From Limnomonas spitsbergensis (Eukaryota > Chlorophyta > Chlorophyceae > Chlamydomonadales), in NCBI GenBank assembly GCA_037349105.1, contig JAYJMM010000009.1, forward strand, positions 1,860,001 through 1,924,000: 64,000 nt of DNA. Direction: 5' to 3'. Below the pieces are notes generated by a model. The model was not told where the DNA came from. It worked only from the letters and a program-made list of their open reading frames with translations, and searched no databases. Below, in pieces: positions 1-11,742 of this stretch. Both the position numbers and the translations under genes were made by a program. Within the stretch, counting starts at the first letter, position 1, and every line of letters starts with the position of its first letter.

Positions 1-1
1 G

Positions 2-688
2 GAGACACCCATGTGCCACGTGCAGAGGCCAGACCCCGCCACAAGGACCAAGCATTCGGTCAACCCTGGGATCGAGAACATAACGCGCATCATGCAGCTC
101 TGCACCGCCAGCCGCGAAGATCTGGATTCGGGCAGCCACTCAGTCCGCGGGCCCTCAACCACCGACATGCTGTCCCACATGCCGGGCGGCAGGTCCCACA
201 CCCTCGCGGTGCAAGACGCTGCACATAAAGCTTTTGGGAGTGGCGCCACAGCCTTCACGTCCCCCATGGCGGGCGGCAGGTCCCACATGCCGGGCGGAAG
301 GTCGCAGCAGCTGCACAACCCAGCATCAGGGAACGTCCTGTTCGTGCCCTGTGGCATCACATCGATCGACTTGCCGCACGCCAGCCGCCGCAGCAGCTGC
401 CACAGTAGCGCCTGCAGCGGCCGCCTTGTCGGAGCCCCGTCCGTGGCCTTGCTGGCCGCCTCGTGCCCGGCGGCAGCAGCGGCCGCGCTGCTGAACCACT
501 ACTCGCGCCCCAACGCCGCCGCCGCCGCCGCTGCCACAGCCCGCCGCAGCTTTGGCTCAGACCGCAAGAACATGGTTTCGATGGCGCTGCCGCGCTACGC
601 CGGCACCGACAGCGGCGCCGGCGGCCCCAGGGCATCCGGCAACAACTACAGGGGCTTGGTCTTCACCTCCACAGACTTCCCAGCCTAA
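2..688 (+). CDS. C-terminal exon of an unidentified low-complexity protein
   Basis: One reading frame is open from the left edge of the window to a TAA at 686-688. It could start at ATG 11, but it is also open before that, so it is more likely the last exon of a gene that begins outside. The protein is rich in Ala, Ser, Gly and Arg, with short repeats of the type HMPGGRS (near residues 55-100) and an alanine run near 155-180. It ends in a less biased tail, GLVFTSTDFPA. Two TGTAA signals follow at 729 and 749, which fits a 3' end here. No domain is recognised. Other frames are also partly open because of high GC, so the call rests on the poly(A) signals and on the absence of stops up to the window edge. 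Confidence 0.42.
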   Translation, partial: ETPMCHVQRPDPATRTKHSVNPGIENITRIMQLCTASREDLDSGSHSVRGPSTTDMLSHMPGGRSHTLAVQDAAHKAFGSGATAFTSPMAGGRSHMPGGRSQQLHNPASGNVLFVPCGITSIDLPHASRRSSCHSSACSGRLVGAPSVALLAASCPAAAAAALLNHYSRPNAAAAAAATARRSFGSDRKNMVSMALPRYAGTDSGAGGPRASGNNYRGLVFTSTDFPA

Positions 689-728
689 CCAGTGCTGTGC
701 AATTGAGCCGTAAATCAGCAGTCGTGTC

Positions 729-753
729 TGTAATTACGGTCGCTTACTTGTAA
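729..753 (+). promoter_or_regulatory. Two TGTAA poly(A) signals
   Basis: TGTAA occurs at 729-733 and 749-753, 41 and 61 bases after the TAA at 688. TGTAA is the usual poly(A) signal of chlorophycean green algae, so this supports a transcript end here. Confidence 0.4.
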
Positions 754-1689
754 AAGTTGCTGAATTTGCTATGAAATTACAGAGACTGAAACTCAGCTGC
801 GTTATTCAGCCACAGTAAGGACCGTAATTGGCACAGCACTGAGCCTAAGGCCAAGCCTGCATCGATGGAGGAGCACCGCGTTGCCAACGGATGCAGCAAC
901 ACAGCAGTGGAGAGGCCGCTTGCGTACACAAATATTTGCTCGGTCCCCAACCCAATGGACATCCCAGCTCCATGCTGCACGCGCAGCACAGAGAAGCGAC
1001 GCGGTAGCTGGGGGACGTGGCATCAGCCCTTGCTTCGCTGTTTATTTTACCCTCATATGCCCAAGAGAGGCAAATACCTGTCATGGTGACTAAAAGGATG
1101 TGGCCTTGGTCCATGATCCGTTGCGCCCTTCACCGTCATGCCCAAGTGAGGGAAAGACCGACCATGGTAACAGAGGGGATGTGGCTAAGGCTTTCTTCTA
1201 AGTAAGACTCTGAAACTAGGCGGTGCTTGGTCCAAACCAGGGCTTAGCCCGCCCTAAACTTGATATGATTTGAACCTGATTTGAATCTGATGGATGGTTG
1301 GTCTTCTGTTTCACTCTTTCATTCATACTTGACTCCTCTCTCATGGACGACCGGCCATAAGTGCGAGCTAGCTCGACTGACAAGAGGTACACGGCTGCAG
1401 ATCATGTACCTCCGTGCAGTATTGTACTGCACATGTAGTACATGTTTTCCCTGTTATGTCCCTGTCTTGCGTTTCTTGCTTGCTTGGACATCTCATGCTG
1501 TCCATTATAAATGTTTGAACTCCATGATTTTTCTGAATCGTGTTCTGAATCACGTGCAGTGTTTTGCCGGTCCCACTTTTGAGGCAGGCTTTTTGTCCCA
1601 CCTTTTGCACACTTCCCCATATAGGGTGCGAGCCTTTGCCTGCTTGGGCTCTCCTCGCCGCCCCTGCCCCTTTGTAGTGACTTAAGTCA

Positions 1690-1835
1690 GCCACCATCCT
1701 TTGGCAGGTGGATTGTTTCATTTAGCCATTATTCCTTGGCAGGTGGAGTGCCTTTCTGATGGATTATTGTCCATTGGCAGGTGGAATCTATTTCCAATGG
1801 GCCATTATTCTGTGGCAGGTTCCTTGGTAGCCCCT
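1690..1835 (+). repeat. Four imperfect ~38-bp units with TTGGCAGGTGGA core
   Basis: The core TTGGCAGGTGGA, or a close variant, recurs near 1,700, 1,737, 1,775 and 1,815, each after a CCATTATTCC-like pyrimidine-rich stretch. The units resemble acceptor borders of the kind duplicated elsewhere in the window, but no coding exon follows. Confidence 0.45.
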
Positions 1836-2865
1836 GTCCCAAAGAGACTGTCGCTCCGAAGACACGCAGTCCATGCCTGCTCCTAGCTGCCCAAAAAACT
1901 CGAATCCAAGGACATCAGATCTTAGGACCGCAGATCTTAACTGCTTAAATCTAGGACTGTGCGCCAAAGCTGCCGAGCCTCCTGCTCGAGTCTAGCATCT
2001 AGCCCCCTTCAAGAGGCTGTCGCTTGTGTTGCATGAATATCTGAAGATCCTTTAGCCACTATTGATGTCAGAGGGCTTTAGCATGCATGGAGTTTATTTC
2101 GCCACCTCCCTGAGGGAGAGCTCCAAGATGTGGTGCACGCATGGAGCCCATTTAGCCACCCTATTAATAGGAGCTGTGGCATGCTATTTGCATGTTAGGT
2201 GTTCCTTTTTAGGTACAGTTAGTTGTTATGTGAGAAGAGTCAAATACCTGCAGTTCATCTAGCCTCCTCCATTTAGGAGGCTGTGGATAGAGTTTAAACC
2301 TACGGTCAATCAATCCCTTGGATGATGGCCATTTGATTTTTTTGTTGCCTTGCGTGGTGTGGCGTGACCGTGGGTCGTGACGTGGGCCGTACTCTGTCGC
2401 TTTTCCTGGCTCTGCTTGCCTTCTATTTGATAGGCAGCTCTTCTGAATGTGTGCAATTTCGGAAATAGGAGAATATTCTTCTGTCGCTGTAATGAATGGT
2501 TTTTCCAACTGGATATTTATGTCCCCTTTCTGTTCCCTGCTGGCTGTATGTGCCATGGAGCAAATGTTGTTATGGCGAGTATGTGCCAGGGGCGAATGCT
2601 GTTATGGCGAGTTTTGTCACGATATCCACGCTACCACCGAACAGCCTTTTCGGACGGGCAAGGTGGAGCAAACCGCCGGAAGTGTTCAGTTGTTTGAGTG
2701 CAGAGTGCAGAATTAATATAATACAAGTGTGTATGGCATATTAATCAGTTTCTTCCGTATCCGCTGTTCCTCTAAGTAAGCCCCGCTACTTTTTTGACTC
2801 GGGTACAGGATGCCCATTACCACGTGTGAAAAGTCTATTTCGTTGTTGACAGCCTGTTTCCGACA

Positions 2866-3410
2866 TACCCCGGGAAAAAACAAGGCAAATTGATTAATGG
2901 ACCTGGAAAAATTCCGGGGTGGTCGTTTCCGACTGACCTCATGAGACATAATCTAGCGACTCCCTTTTCGCACGGCTTAAGGCGCGAACATTTGAACTTC
3001 CCGAGCTCCACAGCCGAGCAAAAGGACAGGCATGATTTGAAGCTGCTCTTCAAACCATTCGGTACAAACTGCGCACCTTGAGCCTCTCTAATGCGTCCTT
3101 TGCCCAAGATCGGCCACAAGATCGTCTCAACGATCACCTCCCCTACACCCTGTCCACACAACGTCGCCCAGATGAACCATGTAAAGAAACTACAGCAATG
3201 CGCGCGCTATAGCAACGTGACGATTCGAACTTTCGAAGGATCATGCCAGCTGGACAATGCAGAGACCCCGGCAATTTTCCGGGGAGGGCGGGGAGGTCCC
3301 CGAAAAAAAAACTGATTTCCAGGGTAAATGTACGGCATCGAAGCACCCCGGAACTTTTCCGAGGTGCCCGTTTGACCCCGGAAAGACTCCGGAACTTTTC
3401 CGGGATCAAT
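2866..3410. repeat. Cluster of CCGGAA/TTCCGG palindromes
   Basis: CCCCGGAAAA-type blocks occur in both orientations near 2,870, 2,915, 3,270, 3,345, 3,375 and 3,400. At least two form hairpins, for example GCACCCCGGAACTTTTCCG closing on GAGGTGC at about 3,341-3,367. This could be a foldback or MITE-like element. No ends or target duplication could be fixed. Confidence 0.35.
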
Positions 3411-5279
3411 CGGAAACGGGCTGTGCATGCTAATTCTACGGTTTCTTGGCGGGCCCTGATGAACCTTTTCGGCAGAGCCCCCCCGGGCGGCCGAAGGTCG
3501 CGGGGGCAAAGCCCCAGAGTCACCCCGTATCCGTCTGTTCATACCCTACGGGCTTATATGGTTGGCCTGCCCCTTGGAGCTAAGGCTTTAGGGACAGCGA
3601 GGATACCGAGCCGCTTCAGTCACTGTTACCCTATCTTTCACTCTTTCATGTTCAGTCATGACACTTCATGAGTTCCAGCATAGTTCACAGTTCACAGTTC
3701 CCTTCGCTTAGATGCAGGATCATGGATCTTAGGTATGATATCCGGTATAGTTCGAATCGTCCTTCTTGTTGCTGTCGCGCTTGCCTCCTTTGTAAACTTC
3801 GAATGTTTGCCAAACCGTCGCCTTCTTTTTGCACGCAACGTTTTCAAGTTTACGGCATCTTGCTCCTTTAGGAACACGCATTTTCCTACGTGTTGTTGCC
3901 GAGCGACCTTCAGTGTCAGCACTGGCGTATCTCGGACGTGTCACTCACGTGTTCGAATCTCTGACGTGTCCGCATCTCTGCCTTGTCCTGGCTGATCCCT
4001 AACCCTACTTCGGCGCGCTCTACAGCTGCTCATCCTCAAGCCACGCTCAGGCGTTTTCTTTCTTTCACAATCACAATTCATAATCTATTATTTTCATTAC
4101 CTATGTTTGTTATGATGATCGCGCAAACTATACATTACCGGTACCTGGCGGTGGTGAGATGCAAGCGGAAGGTAATAGCACGCCGTCTAGGCATTACTGG
4201 TTCCAGCTGACAAAAGGGGGGGCAGGCCGTCATCGCGCTAGATGCTCTATTTCACGTAGCTGTGGGCACGTATGCAAAGTGTGGGCCCGTTTCTGTATGT
4301 CAATGCTTGAATTGCAAAGGCTTTTGAGCATTGGTATAGTCTCCTTGCTTCTGTGACGCTCTATTGCCGAGCGAGCCTGACCCATTCGTCGCCGAACCCT
4401 GACTGTAAGAAGGAACTCGTGTAACCCTGATTGTGAACAGAACGATCATCCGTATCTGTGATGTGTCATGAAACCCTCATGTGTCATCAAACCTTGCAGT
4501 GAGCGCGTACAAGAAAAGTGATCATGCGAGTTATTTCCTTCTAATTTGTTGTTGAACAAGAAGTGAACATAAGACGGCGCCCTGCCGACAAGGCGACATT
4601 CGCAAAACATACAATGTATCGCATGCCACATGTATGACGACTTGTTCGTCCTCATCCGCCGCATGCACCGACTGTGTAACAAAGCTAGCACCTAGAAAGT
4701 GCCATGTTAATGCCTATCAGAGATGGTAGCTAGGATGCCATGCTTTTAGTCATGTTGGTTCGCATATTACTCTGTGCGGATTGAAGCTCGTTTTCTGTGT
4801 GTGTTTGTTCTTAGTAACTTCCTTCCGAAGTTCATTGATTACTTTAGTTGCCATGACTAGTGACACGTTAGCCATGACACTATGACAGTGCTCATGACTC
4901 TGCTATGCATGGTAGTAATTCTGATTTGTCATAGACTAGGGCATGCCTTGTTTGCCTAGCCTTCTTACACTGAGACTCTGTTGATTCGTGATCTTATTGT
5001 ACGCCGACTCTGTTTCTCCACGATTGTATCAAGATGTAACCCGCGATTCTCCACAGTGTTCCCGACTCCCCAGTCTCCGCTTCCTCTATCTCCCGGCATT
5101 GACAGATAAGAGATACAAGTAAGGGCATTATTGTCTATACTGCCCTGCTTCACTTGGTTTCAGAGCCTCGTTCTACTTTAGGGCCCTGCTTCACTGCAAC
5201 GGGCTGCAACAAACCACGTCATGCGACTCAAACGCCTTCGCGTGGCCCACAACTTGGCGCCGCTCCGGATATTTGACCG

Positions 5280-6059
5280 GTGGAGCCGGCACATGCAAAA
5301 CGGAGTCCTCATTTGCGTCAACGAGTTAGTCAAACGTCGTGCCAACGCACTGCACAACACGAACCCTACATACTTGGACCTTCCCAAAACCGCCATTGTT
5401 GCCTTACGGGCACACTAGCCGTGAACGCCAAGGGGGGCACGATGCATAGCACGCTTAACATCCAAAGGGAGTACAAGCAACTGCATGAGCTTCGCTCTGG
5501 TGCCAAGAGTGCCTTGCAAACCCACTTCCAACACCTAGATGAGGGGATCGTCAACATGGACGAAGCTTCACTCATCGATGTAAAAATGTTTTTCGCTTGT
5601 GACATGCGTCTGCTCACTATCATGGACAATCCCTACGCCACATTCGGCGGTTTAGACGTTCTCATCTACGGCGACTTGTACCAGCTCCTACCAGTTGCAG
5701 GCACGCCCATCTTCCTCCTTCCCAAGACTGGCCTCAACACCCCCGTCATAGTCATGCAATACTTTGGGGACAAGCACCCTTGGAGAGGCTTCCCCTTCGT
5801 GGAGCTTACAGAGGTCATGAGGCAGAGCGAAGTGCTTTGGATCGACATTCTTAACCGGGTCAGAATTGGAGAGCATACGGACAAAGACATCGACCTCATT
5901 AACGGAGTTCTCAGTCGCACGCCCCCGGCTGACGCATACGGCATCACATACACAAATGATGTATCTATCATCATCAACGAACACAACTACCAACAAGTGC
6001 CTGCATCCAAGCAACGGGTTTACTGTTGTAGACAAACGTTGACCCGAGTTGCCCGCTGA
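5280..6059 (+). pseudogene. Pif1/Helitron-like helicase core, broken
   Basis: The motifs follow Pif1-family order. A motif-Ia-like LTGTLAVNAKGGTMHSTL lies at about 5,397-5,460 (frame open from 5,280). The Walker B-like NMDEASLID follows, then GDLYQLLPV (motif III) and WRGFPFVELTEVMRQ (motif IV). After that comes a LNRVRIGEHTDKDID segment typical of Helitron helicases. Walker A (GxxGxGKS) is absent, so ATP binding would be lost. The frame stops at 6,059. About 22 codons that look like its continuation (LPADVQIPDKRNECVKF, then VFTVQRGITFDAW) lie in another frame at 6,047-6,112, which indicates a frameshift near 6,046. Confidence 0.78.
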
Positions 6060-6114
6060 CGTACAAATCCCAGACAAACGCAACGAGTGCGTGAAGTTTT
6101 GTGAAGTTTTTACA
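6043..6114 (+). pseudogene. Frameshifted continuation of the helicase, repeated elsewhere
   Basis: This frame reads VFTVQRGITFDAWDLCP before a TAA. The same short module (VFTVQQGITFDAWDRCP) occurs in reverse orientation at about 28,452-28,515, so it is a conserved coding piece of the element family rather than chance sequence. Confidence 0.5.
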
Positions 6115-6301
6115 GTCCAACGGGGCATCACATTTGATGCATGGGACTTGTGCCCGTAAACCGGTACATGCACTAAATATGCTAGGACAGCGAGCGAAAA
6201 CCAATGACCCCCCTGGGCAAGCAACCAACACTCAACCACCAAGCAGTAGCGTGGGAATGAACCCCATAGTGCAGCAGATTAGCCCCAGCCATAAAACATG
6301 A

Positions 6302-6690
6302 CGTGGGTGCAAAAGAGTTCGGTTGGACGCCTTCTAGGAAAGACAGGTGAGTGTCGTTAGGGACAGCGTTAGATTTTAATTGAGAAGGAAACAAGAAAGT
6401 TTTAGTGAAATTTCATGAGTTTGTGTAAAAACTGTGTGATGTGTAAGCGAAACTTCAGTGTGTTTAAGTGTTTTAAAATGTGTGAAATATGTATAAAACT
6501 GTGTGACACATAACTTAAGTGAGTTAAATGTTTAAAAAGTGTGACCTGTGTGTATAAATTATTGAGATGAGTGTGTGAAACTTCTGCAAGTGAGCCATTT
6601 CAATGTTAAATTAGTGATTCAGAAACGATGATACAAACACATGGACCAGAGATAGGAATTGTGATAATCAAGGTGATAGTCATCCCAAGT
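6302..6690. other. AT-rich spacer between helicase halves
   Basis: This segment is clearly AT-richer than its surroundings and holds repeated GTGTGA/TAAAACTGTGTGA blocks (about 6,420-6,570). It separates the two helicase halves and has no coding potential. It may be an insertion or an intron-like relic. Confidence 0.4.
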
Positions 6691-6701
6691 CATGCGGCTT
6701 T

Positions 6702-7172
6702 TTGTACAGTCTCCTCCACCTGGTCCAAGGCGCCCCATGCGAGATAGCCGGCCCAAACATCAACACCGCCGACCGCGTAGCCAACGGCTCGCCCGGTGCC
6801 TTCATGGGCACACATCACGCTAGTCTCCACGGTATGGACGCCTTGTGGGTTCTCCTCGATGACCCAGTTGTAGGCGAGGCCCTTCGACAAAAGCACTCGC
6901 ACATGTTCCAATCGGACGCCAAAGGCAAAACGGCCAACGCCTCGTGGACACCAATCCACTTGCACACGGCCAGCTGCTTGGTTCGAAAAAACGAAATGCA
7001 CCATTTCACAAAGACGCAATTCCCCGTGGGTCTTGCATACTCACGAACTTGCCACCGCGTGGAAGGCCTCAGTCTAGCCTCTATTCTGCTAAACATAGTA
7101 GAGAACAAATGGCACATAAGTGGCCTTATCTACACGGCCTTAAGTCGTTCGAGGACGAAATTGGGCAACTAA
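6702..7172 (+). pseudogene. Helicase C-terminal half of the Helentron
   Basis: The segment carries the last Pif1/Helitron motifs: TQFPVGLAYSRTCHRVEGLS (motif V, normally T-x-H/N-K-S/A-Q-G) followed by HISGLIYTALSRSRT (motif VI, normally LYVALSR). Upstream, GAPCEIAGPNINTADRVANG matches the usual G-x-P NxNxxxxLxNG block. Motif V has VEG in place of SQG. The frame ends at 7,172; about 30 plausible codons (MLNITSDMIVADKRI) follow in another frame from 7,177. Confidence 0.75.
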
Positions 7173-7599
7173 TCCATGCTCAACATCACCTCCGACATGA
7201 TCGTGGCTGACAAGCGCATCAAGGAAGAGTATGCTCGTCACGCGAACACTCGTCGGTGCAATACAACCCCCCATTGTTGGACACTTTGGCCACCCAAACC
7301 CCGCATGCGATTCTAGTGTGCTAACTGAACACCCGGTCCGCAACCAAGTACGCCGCCGACATTGCTTCAAACCCCAACCTCCGCGTAAGTGCCGCCCTCT
7401 TCCTTTGTGAAGAATGTACAAACTCGCAATGCGTCGACGCATTACGATGCCGCGCTTGGCACTGCCACCCTTCGGTACACAGCGAGCTTGGCACTGCCAG
7501 TACCACATGGGCACGATGCTCCTCCTTAGTCCCCATGCTGAATCTATGCTCATACAAGAGCTCACTATAAGGGCTCAGCAACGATTCACCATCCACACT

Positions 7600-8024
7600 G
7601 CCGACCTCAAACAAGAGAGCCAGGGATCACCTCTTGTTACTCTTGTGCGCCTACTCTTCGTGTATAGGTCACCAAACAAAAACTACCTTTATGACCTACT
7701 AAGGGCGCTAGCAGATGTCATCGATTACGGCACAGTTTCAGGCTGGTCCGTTGTATTGTCCGGGACCTCAATGTGCACCTAGACGTCATGCAAACTACCG
7801 GGGAGGAGGACACCGACGCAAGGCGATTAAGGGCCTTCATGCAACACCACGGAATGGCAATGCTCCTCACGGACGCACACTCTACTGACTACGGCTCGCT
7901 CTTGGATCACGTATGGGCTAACCACACAGCGATACACAGGGCCACTTCGGGCGTAGGCGAATCCTATTGGACGGACCACCGCCCCGTTTGGTGCTTGCTC
8001 GCACCCGGCACCGCTGATATTTGA
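7600..8024 (+). pseudogene. Endonuclease/exonuclease/phosphatase (EEP) domain remnant of the Helentron
   Basis: Two overlapping frames give one EEP domain. The first holds VRLLFVYRSPNKNY and runs into SGWSVVLSG (to 7,782). The second, from about 7,757, supplies the catalytic DLNVHLD and continues through LRAFMQHHGMAMLLTD to GSLLDHVWAN and finally SYWTDHRPVW, the S/TDHxP box of EEP nucleases. The switch of frame between the first part and DLNV marks a one-base indel. The domain ends at a TGA at 8,022-8,024. Confidence 0.72.
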
Positions 8025-9858
8025 CTTACATACCTGCAACATGCTCCAAAACAGCGTTTGCAACAACACTTCAATTGCTTAATTCATTTAGTCACACTTA
8101 ACAGGCATGCACACGGCAACGCCATGTCATATCGTCAGCATTCACTACCACTGCTTCGCAATGTCCTTCACACATAACGCCCACACTCCGCAAAAGACCA
8201 AACCTGCGCATGCCCTTCTGTTCATATGCTATTGTACTTAATATTTTTCATATTTATTATATAAGGCTTCTTCATGGAAGGTGTGACCCCGCGACGAAGG
8301 TAGCCTGTTAGTTAGTTAGTCCGTCCGTCCGTCCCAGGGACACAAGGAACGGGTTACGGTATCACGTTACGTTACGATACGTTACGATACGGGCCTTTGG
8401 CACGATACGGGATTCAATACGACCCCCCCCCCACACATCCCACATTTGAGGTGGAGGTGCCATGGCCCAAACCGGTATGCATGGCTGCATGCCAGACCCC
8501 ATGCAATCTTGCATGGCCCCCAAGTAACCCCTAAGGGTCACCATGTATGCATGCAGATTGACCATGCAGAATGCTAGTTCAAGCAGACAAGCATCCATGC
8601 AATTATGGATATTTAACTCCTAATTTCACCCAGTCCGTATAAGCATTAGTACATCCCCTCTACGTTGGGTACTTGAGTAAGTTCCTCTTACGTCTCACTC
8701 TCCCACCTGATATGTTACATCTGACTAGCTGAGCAGCTGAGCTGCATGCTTGAATTCCGTGAGCTCCTGAAGTGCTAGTTCATCGGAAGTTAAACATAAG
8801 TGAAGAATAAAGGATCCCCAGGCGTTAAACGGGTGCATTATTCATTTATCCACGAAATTTCGAACGGGCTATCCATCCGAACATGACTTGCGTTTGTTCC
8901 CTACTATCTGTGCTCACAAACTCACAATGCCATTGTAAAGTCTCTTCAAGAAGCATTTTTTTTGCGCGATGCATCGCTGCAAATGTGCAATGCACCAGTT
9001 GCTGGGCCTATCACTAGCAATGGTCGTGTCGCTGTGTGGAATCTCAGCGCCGTCATTCCACACATACTCAAAAAGTGCGGATTTTCAGTCGGTGCACCGT
9101 AGTGGACCGTAATGATGCGTTACGTTACAATACGTTACGTTACGTCACGGGATTTTTGGCCTACACGGGCCGTATCCTGTGTCCCCGCCGTCCCGTCCGT
9201 CCGCCACCCCGATGTTTCTGGAACGTCCCGGAAACTGTATGCGCTACAGCGCAAATCAACCGGCTGTATTTATTAAAGTTATTCCTTAAGACCTCAAAGG
9301 CCGAGGTGCAGAAATGATAAAACTCAGCTACCAAGGCTGGATCTCACAGCGGATGACGTAAGGTGTCTGTCTGTCTGATTGTAATCAAGCGCGTGTGTGA
9401 TGACTAACCAACCGAAACGAAATCAGCCACGTGGCGTCACCCCGGCGTCACCCTGTCGGCATTCACAATTTCACATGGCCCTTCATCTCCCTTAGTCACG
9501 TACGTCGGTGGTACAGAATATGTAATTGGCATTTCATAGCCAGAAAACGTGTCAAAGCTGCGTCGTACGGGGATGACTGCTTCAGTTACTTGAGTCATAA
9601 GCGCCTCACCACGTCACCCCAGTGTTTGAATCCTCACTGTCGGCATAAGTTTATGGTGCAGTGCAGCCTCACTGCTGTCACTCGAGCTGCCTTAGAAGAT
9701 GCTTATATCGGTGCCGGCTGTCATTCTTGCTTTGTTCAGCATGCACGCCACCGCATTTTAGGGTTTGCAGTTTGACAGTCGCCTACGTGGCTCATGCACA
9801 GTTTGATAACTGACAGCGTGGTTCCGGAATCTCCGTCTGTGATAAGCGCTGGCTCGGC
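8025..9858. other. No gene; GTTACG-rich direct repeats
   Basis: No coding region is supported. Two similar blocks rich in ACGTTACGTTACGATACG lie at about 8,361-8,412 and 9,117-9,175, in the same orientation, each followed by a CGGG...TTTGGC stretch. CCGTCCGTCC runs flank both (8,320 and 9,195). A short-element reading is possible, but simple-sequence convergence cannot be excluded. Confidence 0.4.
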
Positions 9859-11140
9859 TTGCGAAAGGAATTACGTACACTCTCTGAAATGCTAAGGAAA
9901 ATTTACGATGCCGCTGGTGGCACAGTGCGTAGTTTTGTTAATCGCCGTGTCAGGGAGGGAAATGAAGGAGAGCAAGCCAGGGGGGATAGCATACAGGACA
10001 TGGAGGAAGTGCCCAACCCCAACGATCCGGAGTTCACTCCGCAGGCAAGTGAAAAAATAGCCTAGAAATGGCGCTTGCTCGCTCTTGCTGTTGTGAGAAT
10101 AGATCAACCAAATGTGGCATAATGCAGAGGCTGAACAAGCAACAGTAAACAGAGAATTGCTAACGTGAGATATAGTGCCGAAGAGGCAAAGGGAATACTA
10201 GATATGGTAGATATGGAGGTAATTGTCTTGTTAGTTTAAGGCGAAGCCCAGGTAGTGTAGCCCAGCACATGATTTTGAATTTAATGCCTACACCCCTGCG
10301 ATATGATATAAATATCATTGCACGTGAATACATGCATGTGACGCCTACTAGCTTCAGGCATAGGTTGATGGAATTACAGGCTGACCCGGATGACGAGAAT
10401 GTCCAACATCAGCCTGCCGCCATAGCTGCTGTTGCCGCCCAAGCTGACGTCGACGAAGCCACCGCACCGAAGCTGCCACCACATTTGCTGCCGTTGCTGC
10501 TACCCTCACTCCAACCATGCGGCCTGCTGGCCAAGCATCCAATAGCGAGTTCCGCTGCCATCTGGGTAATGAGTGGGCATTCACCTTGAGGATGGAGCTG
10601 ATGAGCGTGTATGATGCAGCCGTAGCGGAGAGCGTGAAGTCTGGTGTTACTTTCAAGGCTTGGCTTGCGGATCACCCGGATTACCCGGATGTGGCCTCGA
10701 ACATGGCAGCTAAAACGACCGATGGCCGTCTCAACAGTATTCGATCAATGGTGAAGTAAGTGAATAGAGACAAAAAAAAACAGATGTGACAGCCTTGATA
10801 TATGCTCCAATGCCTACCAGCTGCTGTGTGAAACCGTGAATATTGACGAACTGTCCAAGCCAGTGATTGGTGGATTTTTTATGACGTCTAAATACTATAT
10901 CTGTGGGGTTTTTTCGTGTAGACGCACGTTGGCCAAGCGCGAAGAGTACGAGGCCACGGCCACAGACATGGCCGAGCTGCCCTTTGGGGTGGTTTTTGTG
11001 GCGCTGCCCCTCCCGAAATGTGTGGTGTGTGGCTTGTCCGCAACGGCTTTATGATTGCCTGCGGCAATGAGGCCAGTAGGAGAGTTCATCCTTCAGTGGC
11101 TGCGGTTGTGTTCATTAGGAGCTTCAAGAGCAATGTGTAA
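9859..11140 (+). pseudogene. Possible decayed multi-exon gene, function unknown
   Basis: Several coding-like pieces are collinear on the plus strand. The first (9,859-10,041) reads from LRTLSEMLRKIYDAAGG to DMEEVPNPNDPEFTPQ and ends at CAG/GCAAGT, a good GC-type donor. The next (about 10,358-10,759) contains AFTLRMELMSVYDAAVAES and VTFKAWLADHPDYPD. To read it through, the frame must change once near 10,470. A third (about 10,920-11,140) begins after a TTTTTTCGTGTAG acceptor and ends with SVAAVVFIRSFKSNV and a TAA, again with a frame change. No family is recognised. It may be an accessory gene of the neighbouring MULE. Confidence 0.35.
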
Positions 11141-11742
11141 GCAAACTTCAGTTTTGAGAAAATGCTCTTATAGCTCTTACGATTTGTTAAGCTAATTTCA
11201 GTTCATTCTGTTTAGAGGTACCATGTACACCTCTATGAGGGTATGAAACTACTGTTGTTGTTATGCTGCTATGCTATAAACTTCATATATGTCGCGAGGT
11301 TTGATTATTTGCATTGATTGTATTTACTGGAACAAAGTTGTATGACTCTTTTAATGCATGAGCACCTTTGTAGGCATGTCTAAGCACCTTTGTTTCTTTA
11401 TTGGATGCCACGGGACTCAAACAAAATTTAAGCATGAGACCAGATGTGAATATACCTTGGCTGCCTCATAGAGTATGCATCACAATTACCCTTTAATTAT
11501 TGCCCCTTTCAATCAAACCAAAGGCAGAGCTCAAACAAAGCGGGCCAAAGACACAAACATAAACACGTCAAAATCAGGATCCCAAGATAGAACCATAAGC
11601 AACATTAAGCACTGAAATTCAAGACTGTCCGTAGAGAAAATGTAGAGCAATGGGAATGAGCCATGCACCATATCACTTCTAAAACAAAAATAGCAAGGTC
11701 ATACAAGCATGTAAAACAAGTAAAACGGTGTGGAGCCTGACC
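11141..11742. other. Intergenic, nothing recognised
   Basis: About 600 bases of AT-richer sequence without repeats or coding potential, between the plus-strand gene relic and the 3' end of the minus-strand transposase. Confidence 0.4.

Larger units (their letters stand above)
754..5220. other. Gene-poor stretch with decayed short repeats
   Basis: No supported gene. The interval holds short imperfect tandem copies. One block at about 1,045-1,190 occurs twice (CAAATACCTGTCATGGTGAC-like, then GACCGACCATGGTAACAGAG-like). A TTGGCAGGTGGA block occurs four times at 1,690-1,835. Two copies of a TTGTTATGGCGAGT block lie at 2,560-2,620. The TTGGCAG/GTGGA units look like splice-acceptor borders, but no exon was found to match them. 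Confidence 0.5.
5221..8024 (+). mobile_element. Decayed Helentron/Helitron-type transposon, helicase and endonuclease part
   Basis: Three collinear coding remnants on the plus strand form the 3' half of a Helentron-type protein: Pif1-like helicase core (5,280-6,059), helicase C-terminal part (6,702-7,172) and an endonuclease/exonuclease/phosphatase (EEP) domain (about 7,600-8,024). A helicase followed by an EEP nuclease is the known order in Helentrons. No Rep (HUH) nuclease was found upstream, and no Walker A motif is visible in 5,221-5,420, so the 5' half is missing or too decayed. Frameshifts and stops separate the pieces, so the element is not functional. Termini were not identified. Confidence 0.72.

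Noticed and set aside
3740..3990. tRNA-like TTCGAATC boxes
   Set aside because: No cloverleaf can be formed around either TTCGAATC; the flanking stems do not pair.
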